Below, in pieces: positions 11,011 to 22,368 of a stretch of 64,000 nt of DNA; position 1 is the first letter of the stretch; every line of letters begins with the position of its first letter. Location of the stretch: assembly GCA_025200525.1 (NCBI GenBank), contig CM045761.1, forward strand, positions 95,828,182 through 95,892,181, written 5' to 3'. The DNA is from Camellia lanceoleosa (taxonomy: Eukaryota; Streptophyta; Magnoliopsida; Ericales; Theaceae). The notes under the pieces are model-generated. The model was not told the DNA's origin and did no database searches. It saw nothing but the letters and a program-made list of their open reading frames with translations. The translations under genes were made by a program, and so were the position numbers.

Positions 11011-14000
11011 TTGTGCATGTTATGTTGTTAGCATTGTGCGTGCCGTCTAGTTGCATTGCATGTTTGCATGTTAGCTTGCATGCTTAGGTTGCATGTGCAT
11101 TGTCATGCCTTGCCTCTTGAATTGAGTATGATAGAGGTTGGGTTTCACTTGTGTGTTTGATGTGCATTTCATTTGATATCAAAGTTGCTAACTTGGCTTT
11201 TGGGCCATCATGCATTGAAATGCGTGATTGATGGCCCGGGGGTCAAGGGCCGTGCTCCCTTGAGTTTATTACATGATAGGGGGCATTAGCCATGCATATA
11301 TATGCTCAAAAACCCATGCCATACACTGCTGTCTGCTGTTGCTGTCAAAACTGTCTCCTGCAGGAATTTTGTGCCGACCGGCAGTAAATAGTGCCGACCG
11401 GCACTTCATTTTTGGCCGATGGACTCCAGAGCAGCCGGTGATCTTTCTAGACAGCCGATGCGAACTTCCTCCAGCCGGTGGTGTACAGCAGCATTCAAGG
11501 AAGGTTTTTCTGAAACTTTGGTAATTTTTGGAGAGACAGGGCAGTAAAAACAGAGGCAGCAGTGGCACGGTGTAGGTTTTCCGGGCAAGTCGGATCCGAG
11601 CATGCGTGCATCCCTCTTCCCGAGGCCTTTTACTGCTTTCAGTAGTTTAATTAATTTGTTAATTAATTAAGGGTCTGTAATAATTAATTAGCTAGGATAG
11701 TTGATTTATTATTTGGGACTGTATATTTATTTGGTCCCTCCGAGTGAGGGCATAATTGTAATAAGGGTGTGTGAGTGTGTGTATGTCTTCCAACCCCACG
11801 TCTTTCTTCTTCCCTTTTATTTACCTGCTTATGATGGTAGATTAGGGCACGTTTAATTTTAGCATACCTTATGCTATGCATGCGTATTCATGCATTTGTT
11901 TACATGCATCGGGCTCGGTACATCATACAAATCGCATCGTACTTTCAATTCCAAATTGAATACGTGTTATTTGTAGCATTCCATATTCCATGTTTAGGAT
12001 AGCCGAGCTTTAGATTACATCTTTGCATGTGTTGCATTAGACATTTCAAGATGCTTAGGTCCATGCATGGATTTCTAATAAGCTTCGCTTTTGGCTTGAG
12101 TACTAGGTGAGCTTTTATGCTTTAGCATATCGCATGTGTGTGAATGTTGCCATGATAGCATGCTTACCATGAGGATAAGTGCTTATGTGATATAACTGCA
12201 TGAATGCCTGTGGATGGAGGTTGAATTACCTAAATTGGGACAACACATTAAAACTGTGAGTTTTAAAGCCCACTAGATAGTGGCAAAACCGTCTTTTCTA
12301 AAAGCCCGCTTGAGAGTGGCAAAACCTGCATTTTAGCCTACTTATGAGTAGCAAATCATTTTTCAAAACAAACACGTAATGTTTTGTTCCAACTTAGGCG
12401 ATTTGGTCTATACTTGTTTGCTGTACGCATAACATAGTAAATCTAGGCTAATAATCGGAATAAGAACACGTAATGTTTTCAAAATCGGATATCACGGTTA
12501 GTAGAGGCCGGTCTTGGACGGGCGAGGGTGCTCATATGACCTTCCGATCGTACCCAAGCTCGAGCCAAGTCAACTTTGGTTATAGCGGACACGTGGCCTT
12601 GAGACCGAGTCGGGGTTTCCTAAATTTCCCATTTTAAAAAAATATTTAGGTGGCGACTCAGATGTCGCAAAGCGATCCATGTTTGGCACTTCTTTTCAAA
12701 AATCAGTTTTTCTCAAAACGATTTGCCAGAGTTGGACTCTTTGGTTCAGATTTAGAACCGTGACACAAATCGAGTCCGAACTGTAGAGTGAAGCCCACGG
12801 GCGCGTCTACACATACGATTCAGTTAATTGGGAGTTCTTTTTCTCAATGATAAAAATTTTTGGTTTCAGGAACAAATAGGTGAGTTGGATTAAAACATGC
12901 CTTTCTTCAACTAAAGTTTCTCTCCTGGTCAATGGTTCTCCAACTGCAGAATTCACATCTCAGAGAGGGCTTAGGCAGGGAGATCCATTATAACCACTTT
13001 TGTTCAACATAATTGCTGAAGGAGTAAATCTGTTGATTGAAAGTGCAAAAGAGAAGGGGTATATAAAAGGTGCATGTGTGGGGCCTAATGAGTTGAAATT
13101 CTCTCATTTGCAATTTGCATGACACCATTATATTTTGTGAGGCAGAAATGGGAGAAATAGTGAATATTAAGAGAATTTTAAGATGTTTTGAGGTGATGTT
13201 CGAATTAAAGATAAATTTCCATAAAAGTGTGATGTGTGGGGTTGGTGTAAGTGATTTGGAGGTTAACCATTTTGCCTTAATTCTTAATTACCACAGTCAC
13301 AAGCTTCTCATCAGTTATCTAGGTCTACCTCTTGGGGCTAATCCCAATAGGAAAAGTATATAGCAACCAGTTATTGAGCAGTGAAAAAGAAATTAGCTGC
13401 ATGGAAAAGGAAATTCCTCTCTTTTGCTGGAAGATTAACATTAATAAGGTCAGTTCTCTCAAGTTTGCCATCTTATTTTCTATCAATTTTTAAAATACCT
13501 CTAGGTGTGGCTAAGCAGATTGAAAAGATTCAGGTAGCATTTCTGTGGGGTAACTCTAAACTCAAGAGAAAAGTTCATATGGTGAAATGGGTGGAAATAG
13601 CAGTAAACAAAACTTAAGGGGGTCTGGGGGTAAGAAACTTGACAGAAGTCAATGATTGCCTCTTACTTAAATGGTGGTGGAGGTTTGAAGTGGAGGGCAA
13701 AGCTCTATGGAAACAAATTTTGAGTTGCAAATATGGTATGGCTGGGGGAAATTGGGTAGCCACTAGACCAGATTCCAGATCAATATCCAAATTATGGGTA
13801 CATGTTATTTAGTTTGCTGCACAAAGACCAGATTTTGTTGATTATTATTTATCAAACCTTAAGTTAGTTGCAGGTAATGGGGAAAGAATCTAGTTCTGGA
13901 AGGATAAATGATTAAACAATTTATGCTTGAAGGAGGAATTTCCAATTATATAGATTATCTGAGGAGAAGGGTAGCACCATCATGCAGGTGTATCAAAGGA

Positions 14001-15058
14001 GAGGCTTATCACATGATTGGAATTTTCTTTTTAGAGGAGCTCTGTTAGCTTAGGAGGATGAGGAGATTGTAAGGCTACAAGATGTACTAAGGGATGCACG
14101 TAGAGTCTGAGGACTCATGTTTATGGTTGGCCAATCCATTATGTACTTACACGGTAGCTACAACATGGAAATGGTAGGAGTCTTTGAAAGGTCCTAGTGT
14201 TAGAGTTGCTAATGTGCTGTGGAAGAATATTGCCCCATCCAAGGTGAAATTATGTGGATGGTTAGCTTGGAAAGGTAAACTTAAAACTTTAACTTTTTTG
14301 AAGAGGATTGGTGTGTTGAATATGGAAGCTAGTTCGTTGTGTTTATTGTGCAAAGCAGAGGAGGAGATAGTAAACCATGTATTACTATTCTGTCCTTTGG
14401 TATGAAATGTGTGGACTGATATGTTGAAGTAGTGGGATTTGGTTTGGCTGTTACCGGAGTCAGTTGAGGTTTTATTGCATTGGCGGGCAGGTTTCAAGTT
14501 CAAAAAGGTGGTTCAAACAATGTGGAAAGTTATTACCTTAGTTGTTATGTGGTCAGTTTGGAAAGCTAGGAATGAGTGCCTTTTTAAAGGAAAGATTGTT
14601 GATGGGAATGGATTATCTTAATTGGTGAAAGCGAGGGTAGCACTATGGAGTAAACAAAGTATAAGAGGTTTGCAGTATTCGGTGGAGGATATTGTCACCA
14701 ACCTTGATAGGATCAAAGCTTGATTGTGGTGGTGATGGTTGGTGTGCTGGTGTTTTTGGTTTTTATAATAGTGGGAGTGACTGGAGTTTGTTTTTTTTTT
14801 GTTGATTTTCTTGTTTTGCTTGGGTTGGTTTCTCATCGACTTGGGGTTTGCTAGTATATGATTGTGCTAGATTTGCGGTGCCACCCTAGTTGGAATTGCT
14901 TATTTTAGCTATGATGCTTGTAGCCTTCCCCCTTGCTTTATTGATGTTTGTATGATTTGTATCTTTTTTTTATCAATAAAGTTTCTCTTTGCTTATAAAA
15001 AAAAAGATAAAATGTCACATTCAAATCATAATTATTTGATTTTTTCTTTCACAATTGG

Positions 15059-15285
15059 GTGTTTTGGCAACACACTAAAAAAAGTCAAAAGCCAGTTTTT
15101 TAATCCATTTTAAGTCACATCACCTCACATGAAATAGTGAAAAAGCTAAAAAAAATCAGCTTTTAACCATCTTTCCAAAACACCACAAAAAAAAGCTAAA
15201 TAACTTTCTACACAATTTTTTTAACGAAGCTAAAATAGTCAAAGAGTCAACTAAAATAACCAAGTTTCCAAACGAGCTGTATAAA
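15059..15285. mobile_element. TGTTTGG-type small MITE
   Basis: It has AAAAGCCAAAAA/TTTTTGGCTTTT-like ends plus internal CACATCACCTCACAT. The pattern is shared with 30735-30873, 49374-49556 and 54223-54427. Possibly hAT-like, but no clean 8-bp duplication was found. The edges are soft. Confidence 0.45.
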
Positions 15286-15482
15286 AAGCCTTTAGCGTGC
15301 ATTTTTTGTTTCTCATTTTGGCCTTTTATTTTGTATAATTTACTAATGGTGGCTTGTATTTTAGTTTTCTCATTTTGCCCTTTTCTTTGTTATTATTTAT
15401 CAATATTGGTGATTCTAATTTGAGTGAAGGGTTTTTCGTTATTATGTATTGGTCAATTACGAAACACGAATTTTTTATTTTT

Positions 15483-15730
15483 AGATAAATTACAAATACA
15501 CCTATAAGGTATGTTTAAAATATGAACTGCCCTTATAATAATAGAAATTACAATTATCCTTTATTAGAAATTTTAATTTAACAAAATAATTAGGAAAAAA
15601 AATCTAACTACTCTCCTATTCAATAATAAAATTATCAAAATTGTTTATTGAACGATACTTCTCATAACATTAGAAATATTAATTGATTTAATGATTTATT
15701 TATTAACAAAATGAATCATTTGTTATGCGT
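15483..15730. repeat. Truncated copy of the TAAATTACAAATACACC MITE
   Basis: The left end and interior match the elements at 4001 and 47243, but the right inverted repeat is not found. The rest of 15285-16570 is A+T-rich sequence with no gene seen. Confidence 0.55.
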
Positions 15731-16082
15731 TCACAATTTATTTAGTAATAAAATAGATAATTTCTTTTTCATATTTAAGTCTCTTTTTTTATATATAAAA
15801 AATGAAGTTATAGATATATCAAAATTAGATACATGTAAAAAGTACTACAAAAATGATCTAAAATATAAAAATTAAAAAAAATGAAAATCCAAACAAAAAT
15901 GCACACATGCTTTTGCTATGATTTTCATTTGTTTTTAGTATTTTTTAAAAATATTCTAGTCAATTAATTTTACTTTTTAAATGTATTTGAATTTAAAAAA
16001 TAAAAATAGAATAAAATATGAAAAAATTCATTAAAACATATGAAAATCGTGTAAAAATAATTTCTTAATTTTCAAACCAAAT

Positions 16083-16265
16083 AGAATAATTTATTAGAAG
16101 ATTTGTATTTTAAAAATTTAAATTTATCACAATAATAACATGTGCCTTACAAGGGTCTAAAATCAACCTTTTAACAAACAAACCAAACAAATTAATTTAT
16201 TAAAAGATTTGTATTTTTAAAATTTAAATTTATCACAATAATAACTCATACCTTGCAAGGATCTA
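16083..16265. repeat. Direct duplication, about 107-bp period
   Basis: A segment around ATTTATTAGAAGATTTGTAT at 16089 recurs as ATTTATTAAAAGATTTGTAT at about 16196. The shared sequence continues through TATCACAATAATAAC and a CCTTACAAGGGTCTAA-like end. Confidence 0.65.
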
Positions 16266-16569
16266 AGTAACTTTGTATTTTTAAGATTTGTATTTCACAC
16301 TAGTAGAGATATACAAGTTTGAGAAAGTTCCTGAGATATCATTGGGGTGCAACATATTTTTCTACGAGAAATTGATATAAACAAGTTTTTATATAATAGG
16401 ATCTCTACGAGAGTCAACTCCCTATATTGGACATGGAGTTGTTTTATTATTATTATTATTAATTTTTTAATGTTTACTTCCAAGAATTTGAATTTATTTA
16501 TTATATTGCGTTGTTAGCTTTGATGCATTACGTACCATCATAATGAAAGTTACTGAGATTTTGTGCACT

Positions 16570-19348
16570 AATTGCATCTCCAATGGTATTGTTAAGTGAG
16601 TTGTCAAAATTATAATTTGACAAAAGTGAAAAAAAAAAGAAGGGGTCCCCAACGACCTGTTATTTCTCCTGCTAAACATAGCAAATGCCATTTCTATTGT
16701 TAAATTTGACAACAGGCATTTGCCAAACATGCCATATCATCGAAAATAACTAATTTTGGCTCCAAAGCTCAGTTCATCCTCTCTCAAAAAAATCCCAAAA
16801 ATGTTTGAAGGTATTTTTTTAAACGAAATTCACTAATATTTTTTTTGTCAAACATAATTCATTTATTTATTATAGCATCTGTTCCTTCAAATTTTTTTTC
16901 TCAAAATAAATTTCACCAATTTCTGCATTTCCCCAACACAAATTTCACAAATTTTAGAATGATCAGTCAAGAATTTGTTTTACAAATTTCACAAATAGTT
17001 GGAACAATCAGTTAATAATAAATTTTAGAATTATCAGTCAATACAAATTTCAATAATAAATTTCTGAAGCAATCTAGTTTGAATTTATAAGATAAATACT
17101 TGGATTCCATTATGATTTCGGCGAACTTGTTCTTTATCTTAACCAATTCTTGGGTTTTGTACTGAGTTTCAATAATTGAAAATCTCATAAAAGATCTGTG
17201 GGTCTGTTGTATTTTTTTCACCTAATTTGGTCTGAAACAGACACAAATCAGAGAGAAGGGAAATGGGATTGGTGGGTCTCCAAGAAAATGGTAATAGAGA
17301 AATGGGTTTGCTGATGGTGAGATGAGATCTAAAGAAAGAGAAAGAGGGTGAATGGGTTTGATAAAGATGGAGATATGGATATTTCCAATCCAAGGAAGAA
17401 ATAAAGGAAAAAGGCGTTTTGAGAAAAATCAACAAACAGCTTGATCAAAAAGAAGAAGATGATTTCAGCCGAGAGAGAGAGACATAAATGTGTTGTCTTG
17501 AGAGAGAGAGAGAGAGAGAGAGAGATGCTCAGCCTACTTTGATGAAAATGAAGATGAAAAAGAGATAATGGTGTGTTGTCTTGAAAGGATGATTTTAAAG
17601 AATTAATCTCAACCATTGGTTTAGGGTACGTGAACGATGATAATTTTGTCTTGGAAATAAAAAGAGCCGTTGTGCTTTGTTTCCCTTTAAAAAAATAAAA
17701 ATAAAATTAAGTACAAACAACAGCTATAATCATTAAACTGTCATCTGCAATGGCTATTATCTTCAAACGGGCATATTTTGTATCTTTATAAATAATAACC
17801 CTCAATCTCAATTTCATTTCACAGTAAACATTTCGATTTTTATTTTTATTTTCTCCTCTCTTTATCTCAATTTCATTTCACAACACACCTAAAAAATTAT
17901 TTTCTTTTTAGTTTTTTCACACAATCACTATGGAAGGTTCATTAAAAACAAATACAGGAAAATCATTCACCATTGATGAAAATGTGGCAACTTGTAAATC
18001 TTGGTGTCGCATTTCTGAAGACCTAATTGTTGGCAATTCGCAATCGTATACTCACTTTTGGGGGAGAATTTACGAAAATTATTGCTTGCTTCAAAGTGAT
18101 CAATCAAGAACACAAGTGTTTATCCAATCTCGATGGGGTATAATCATGAAATGTTCCAACAAATTTTGTGGGTGTTTAGCACAAGTCGAAAATCTTCACC
18201 CAAGTGGAATGTCTTAAGTTGATATAGTAAGATTTCATCTTCATTTATTATATTAGTTTTTTTTTTGGTATCGTATAAAAATTAACTAATTAATTAATTT
18301 AATATTTTATCTATACAGATGCTTCAAGAAAAACTTTTATACCATCAAGATGAAAAAAAATATTTTGCTTTTGAACATTGTTGGCAAGTATTGCAAAACA
18401 ATATCAGGTGGCAAGATGTAACTCCTATGAACATAGTGAAGTTAAGGATACATACACCGTTTTCTCTTAATTCAGTCCCCGATTCCCCTATGGATAACTG
18501 CATTTTCTTGAAGATGACAACAATCTAACTATTGGTAATAATCAAATTGGTGAGGATAGTGTCTTTGCTAGGGGTAAAAGGCCTATGGGTAGGAAAGCTG
18601 TAAAAGAATTATTTCAGCGAAATCAAAGTCGTTGAAGCTAAAGTCCAAAAAATAAGCATACAATTGGAGACATTTAACCCACATCTTGCTAAGAAGGAAA
18701 AGAAAAAAAAACTGAAAGAGAAAAAAAAAGGATTCAAGCACTGCAGGAGATAAAAGAACTTGAGATCAGAAGACAAGAACATGAGATTAAAAAGGAAGAA
18801 CATTTGATAATGACTACGGATATTTCACATTTGGACCCTTGGATGAAAGCGTATTACACAATGCGAAAAAATGAGATTTTCGCCAAGTAGTCCGCACATG
18901 TCAGCAACCCAAATTACTATTTTCCCCTGCCTCCTAATAAATAATTACGGGAGAATGTATTTTTTAATTTTGCAATGTCATTTATTTTTTAATGTAATTG
19001 TTTTAGTCTTTATTTGCAATGTCATTTTTATTTTGTAATGTAATATAGTGGTCAATTATATTTAAATTTGTTCCCTGCCTCTTGATATTTTTTTTTTTTT
19101 TTTGGTAGTGATATATTTTTTGGTTGGGTGAATTATATTAAATTTTTTTTTTCCAATTTTTCAATTTTTTTATATTTGTCTAGTCGGGAATAATATAAAT
19201 ATATAATTTTTTTTAGAAACAGTTAAAAAAACACAAAAGACAAAAAATAAAAAAAAAAATTACTAAAAAACCTATATCTAAACAACACCTACAAACTTAG
19301 AAGGAAAGTTGGTTGAGATTTGCTAAACCAGCAAGTAACCATTGGAGC
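16570..19348 (+). mobile_element. PIF/Harbinger-like element carrying only a Myb-like ORF1
   Basis: The left edge TGCATCTCCAATGGTATTG and the right-edge sequence TAACCATTGGAGCACC are imperfect inverted repeats of the TCCAATGG type common in plant Harbinger-related elements. Between them lies a spliced Myb-like ORF of the kind that accompanies Harbinger transposases. No DDE transposase is visible. The exact right end and the 3-bp duplication were not resolved. 16740-17900 contains AT-rich and GA-rich sequence (GA microsatellite at about 17503-17524) with no other gene. Confidence 0.5.
17930..18890 (+). pseudogene. Myb/SANT-like Harbinger ORF1 (NAM-associated type), disrupted
   Basis: Exon 1 starts at ATG 17930 and contains a Myb-like helix region (GKSFTIDENVATCKSWCRIS, then THFWGRIYENYC). 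The frame meets a TAA at 18215-18217 where close relatives have Glu, so a GAA-to-TAA change is likely. A GT donor at 18227 and an AG acceptor at 18317-18318 define an intron of about 92 bp. Exon 2 (18319 onward) reads FEHCWQVLQNNIRWQ, typical of proteins labelled 'glutathione S-transferase T3-like' or NAM-associated in plant databases. A frameshift near 18500 moves the rest (DDNNLTIGNNQIGED, then a Lys/Glu-rich tail ending WMKAYYTMRKNEIFAK) into another frame, with a stop at 18888-18890. In such elements this protein is thought to bind DNA together with the transposase. Confidence 0.65.
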
Positions 19349-19352
19349 ACCA

Positions 19353-19401
19353 TTGCTATAATTTGGCAAAATAGTACTATTTATTGCCAAATTATAGCAA
19401 T
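19353..19401. repeat. Near-perfect dyad of about 46 bp
   Basis: GCTATAATTTGGCAA is followed by AATAGTACTATTTA and then TTGCCAAATTATAGC, a hairpin-forming palindrome. It lies just beyond the Harbinger-like right end and may be a small separate MITE. The remaining sequence up to 19959 holds no gene. A TTTAGTGCCGTTTGTGGAAA motif at about 19648-19667 resembles a Gypsy primer-site region but has no recognisable LTR beside it. Confidence 0.55.
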
Positions 19402-19959
19402 AACAATGCTATTTTAGCAAACACCATAAGTATATTGTGTTTTTATTTGTTGACGTTGTCATTAACTTTATCATTAGTGTGCCTTTCCGATTGATACCCA
19501 ACTGATGCAGTGCCAACCTTGGTTTTGTAAGCGAGGATCAAGGTGAATTCATTCAAAAGATCAATTTTGTTTCCAAATTTCTAGAAAGAGAAGATCTTAT
19601 TGGTAGTGTGTGGTTATGTCAAATTTTAGCACATACAATTTAGTGCCGTTTGTGGAAACTAATAAGGTGAAGACACGTCACTGTAGTAGGTGAGGATTTA
19701 GAGCTAAGGTTTCAAAGAGTTCAAAACACGTGTATTGTTTCGTTTTCTATTTCTTGATGTTCCTCTTCCTACTCAACACCCCATTCATCACTTGTTTCTA
19801 AACCCTACGGATCCCACCACAAGAATTGTACATCTCACAAATCATGTTCTTTAAAGAAATGGAGATTATCCATCTCCTACACTAAATCTGTCAACATACT
19901 AAGATCATGTTCTTCCACGTCTTTACTAGTAGCATTGATATTGAAAAATTAGAGCATAG

Positions 19960-22363
19960 TGTGACAACCCTCACCTCTAATTAATGCTAATCTGTGATTA
20001 AGCATGATAAGTGATTGATCTGACTGAAATTCTGAATTGATTGTATGAGTATACTGTTTTAAACGCATTTTTATCTGTTTGATTACTTAATTGATTTGTT
20101 CATGTTTTAATTTCGTATAACGAATTGGAGGCCTTATCGGCTGCCGATTCAGAAATTGATTGGTATTTTATGTTAGTTAGAATTTATGTGATTTTATAGT
20201 AGGTTTAATTTAAAATTGATTTAGAACGATTAAATTAGATTAAATAATGTTAAATCGCATTAGTTCAAGTTATTTACCAAATTGCCACTTAGTGGGCCAC
20301 TTTAGAAGCTTTGTTTGGAGTGTGATTCATATCACTTGTTGCACCACCATCTCATCCTTTTCTTAGGCCAAACCGTGGGAGAGGGAGAGGTAGGAGAAAA
20401 TAGAGTTCATCAAGAGCTTTGCTTGGAAATTTAGAAGACTTGAAGATAATTTGCATATTTGAGCTTCCACATCTAGAATTCAAGGCCTAAGGTAGAGATT
20501 TCACCTTCTTCATTGTGAATTTGAGTTGTATCTTGCAAGGTTCATGGTAATTTAGAGTTTAAAGTCAAGGATTAATTTGAAGAGTTGAATTATGAGCTAA
20601 TTCATGCACGTGTGTTCATATTCTTGCATTTTGAGGTTGTTTTGCATGAATTTCTTCCATGCATGTGTATATTTTGAATGTAGTCCATGAATTCACCATG
20701 TTCTTAAGCTTAATCTTGCATTTGGCCAAGTTTTAGAGCACTTGATTCATAAGAGTTCTAGCATGTTATGTTTTTACATAGTTCATGAGAGTTTCTTTGA
20801 AATTGTGTTCAATTGACTTAACTTGGGCTTGATTTTACAAAATTGATCTTCAAAACATGTTATATTATGGGTTTAAAGTGTCTTTCCAGAAAATGGGCCT
20901 AAGAGGTTGAGTTTTGAGGTGTTGAATGTTTGGTTTGAGCTTGGGAGGCAAATCTGGAAATTTCAGATTTTGGTTTCCACGCTCGAGCGACCATCATTTG
21001 CTCAGAGCCCCGCTCGAGCAAAGGAATGATGGCTCGAGCGTAGATTGCAAGCTCTCAGGTTTTTGGTGCACGCAGACGCACGCTCGAGCAAGAGAACCCA
21101 CGCTCGAGCGAGGACTGTGTCTCACGCTCAAGCGAGCGTCGAGCGAGCGTCGAGCGGAGATTTTCAATATCCAGCACTTTTTGCATTTTTACAGACCGCT
21201 CGAGCGAAGAAGTCCACACTTGAGCGATCCCACTGTTTTGACAAGCTCGCTCGAGCGAAGAAAGCCACGCTCGAGCGAGACCCCTGTTTTCTGAAAATTT
21301 TGAAAAGTGTTTTAAAGTACATCTTTGCATCCTCATTTCATCCCAGGCATTCCTAGGCCTAGTTTAAGGCATCTTAATGAGGCTATTGATGTAGAACCAC
21401 ACCAAGTCAAGATAGGGACTAGATTGTCGATTCCCAAGTGTGTAACTTAGTGTGTGTTCGTTCTGTAACTGTGTAGGGTTGGCATCCGAGGACGCTCATT
21501 AGCTGCTTATAGCCCAGTGCTCTGAGTAACAATGTTGTAAAGATATGTTCAATTATGAATATTTTTTGAATGATCAACTGTTCTGTTTACTGAAACATTA
21601 TTGTTTAATAAACGAATGTTTGTCCTACTTGTAAACTGTATTCGTGGTATCTATAGCAATTTACTGTTACTGTACTGTTACTGCTACTGTCACAGAGATC
21701 TCTGTCGATTCCCATGTTTGGAACCACTACTATTTACTGTTATGATGGCCATCAACTGACTGTTCGGCCTGTTAAGACTTACTGTACTGTTTTGCTATGG
21801 GATGTACCACATATAACTGCTATGGTTTCTAAATGACTGATATGACTGCTTAATGATTGAAAGGACATTTATTCTTAACCCCTTTATCATTTGTTATTCA
21901 CTGGGCTTTAGCTCACTGTTTATATTTATATGTAGGTGTCCAAGCACCGGACCGGAGCTAGGAGTGTCGGGTTAACTCCCTTTTTGTCAAGCCACCTATT
22001 GTGCCTTACCTCGAGGTTCCAAGTCTGACTGAGCTAAGGCTGTTTTAGGGTGTCTCAGTTTCACCTTTCCGTCTCTGTTTTGTAATACTGTTTAAGACTT
22101 GTATTGTACTGTGCTAATTAGGGATTTGATTCATAACCTGAATGTTTGTACATATGGTGTATATATGTTTTGCTTATCAATGTGAATATGTTCGAAAAAG
22201 TCTTTTTGCATACAGACTGTCACAGTTCATTGGACATCTTTTATTACTGTTTTGGCTTCCGCCACTGATCACATATTCTTCCTTCATTAGCAGACCTTCG
22301 GTAATCACGGATTACTGGCCGGTTACGGTACTAAACCCATAGGGGCGGGTTTGGGTCGTGACA
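19960..22363 (+). mobile_element. Solo LTR of a Ty3/Gypsy element, 2404 bp
   Basis: It starts TGTGACAACCCTCACC and ends GGGTCGTGACA, giving TG...CA ends. It is flanked by a perfect 5-bp duplication CATAG at 19955-19959 and 22364-22368. The end sequences resemble plant chromovirus (Tekay/Del-type) LTRs; this lineage call is from family knowledge and is tentative. No gag or pol is inside or beside it, so it is a recombination remnant. Confidence 0.85.
20978..21282. repeat. Cluster of CGCTCGAGCG palindromes inside the solo LTR
   Basis: The core GCTCGAGC occurs at least eight times in about 300 bp (near 20981, 21012, 21031, 21081, 21101, 21197, 21248, 21268). Variants such as CGCTCAAGCG and GCGTCGAGCG occur near 21126-21155. 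The spacing is irregular. Overlapping open frames here arise from the repeat and are not genes. Confidence 0.85.
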
Positions 22364-22368
22364 CATAG

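Larger units (their letters stand above)
8384..12811 (+). mobile_element. Solo LTR of a Ty3/Gypsy element (probably Tat/Ogre-like), 4428 bp
   Basis: The insert begins TGTAGACACC and ends GCGTCTACA. These are TG...CA ends with a 7-bp inverted repeat (TGTAGAC/GTCTACA). It is flanked by a perfect 5-bp duplication CATAC at 8379-8383 and 12812-12816. Removing the insert and one CATAC rejoins the LINE reading frame (FEKAY then DSVNWEF). No gag, pol, primer site or polypurine tract is present, so this is one LTR left by LTR-LTR recombination. The very long LTR and the GGTGGCGACTC and GGGCGCGTCTACA end signature recall Tat/Ogre Gypsy elements; that lineage call rests on memory of the family. G+C is locally higher than in surrounding DNA. 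Confidence 0.88.
6639..14621 (+). pseudogene. LINE ORF2: endonuclease, reverse transcriptase, zf-RVT; interrupted
   Basis: The frame starts at ATG 6639 (MLWNVCGLRRP). The endonuclease spans about 6639-7343 with LQETK, DFNEI, RIDRFL and the catalytic SDHCP. A linker follows with stops at about 7341 and 7770. The reverse transcriptase begins near 7905 (DYRPICLVN, FEKAY). It is cut after FEKAY by the LTR at 8384 and resumes as DSVNWEF at 12817, with QRGLRQGDPL at about 12959. The expected FADD catalytic box at about 13115-13123 is broken by a 2-nt deletion. A zf-RVT-like segment with spaced Cys and His lies at 14184-14405, followed by a Trp-rich tail to 14621. In intact elements ORF2 nicks target DNA and copies LINE RNA. 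The broken active site and many stops show this copy is dead. Confidence 0.85.
4695..15005 (+). mobile_element. L1-type LINE, decayed, interrupted by a solo LTR
   Basis: Order of parts: ORF1 with an RRM, an endonuclease domain, a reverse transcriptase (split by the insert at 8384-12811), a zf-RVT-like C-terminus, an AATAAA at 14975-14980 and a poly(A) tail at about 14997-15005. This is the plant L1 order. Without the insert the LINE is about 5.9 kb, near full length. The 5' edge is approximate. A weak AGATTAAAAT/AGATAAAATG match at the two edges may be a worn target duplication. Both flanks resemble halves of a TGTTTGG-type MITE, which may be the insertion target. Confidence 0.85.

Noticed and set aside
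11269..11603. Open frames of 65-99 codons on both strands inside the 4.4-kb LTR
   Set aside because: No recognisable domain, location inside an LTR, and overlapping frames of similar length on opposite strands.
20926..21356. Overlapping open frames of about 100-120 codons on both strands
   Set aside because: They lie in the CGCTCGAGCG palindrome cluster. The repeated ARAR and SLER peptides simply reflect the repeat.
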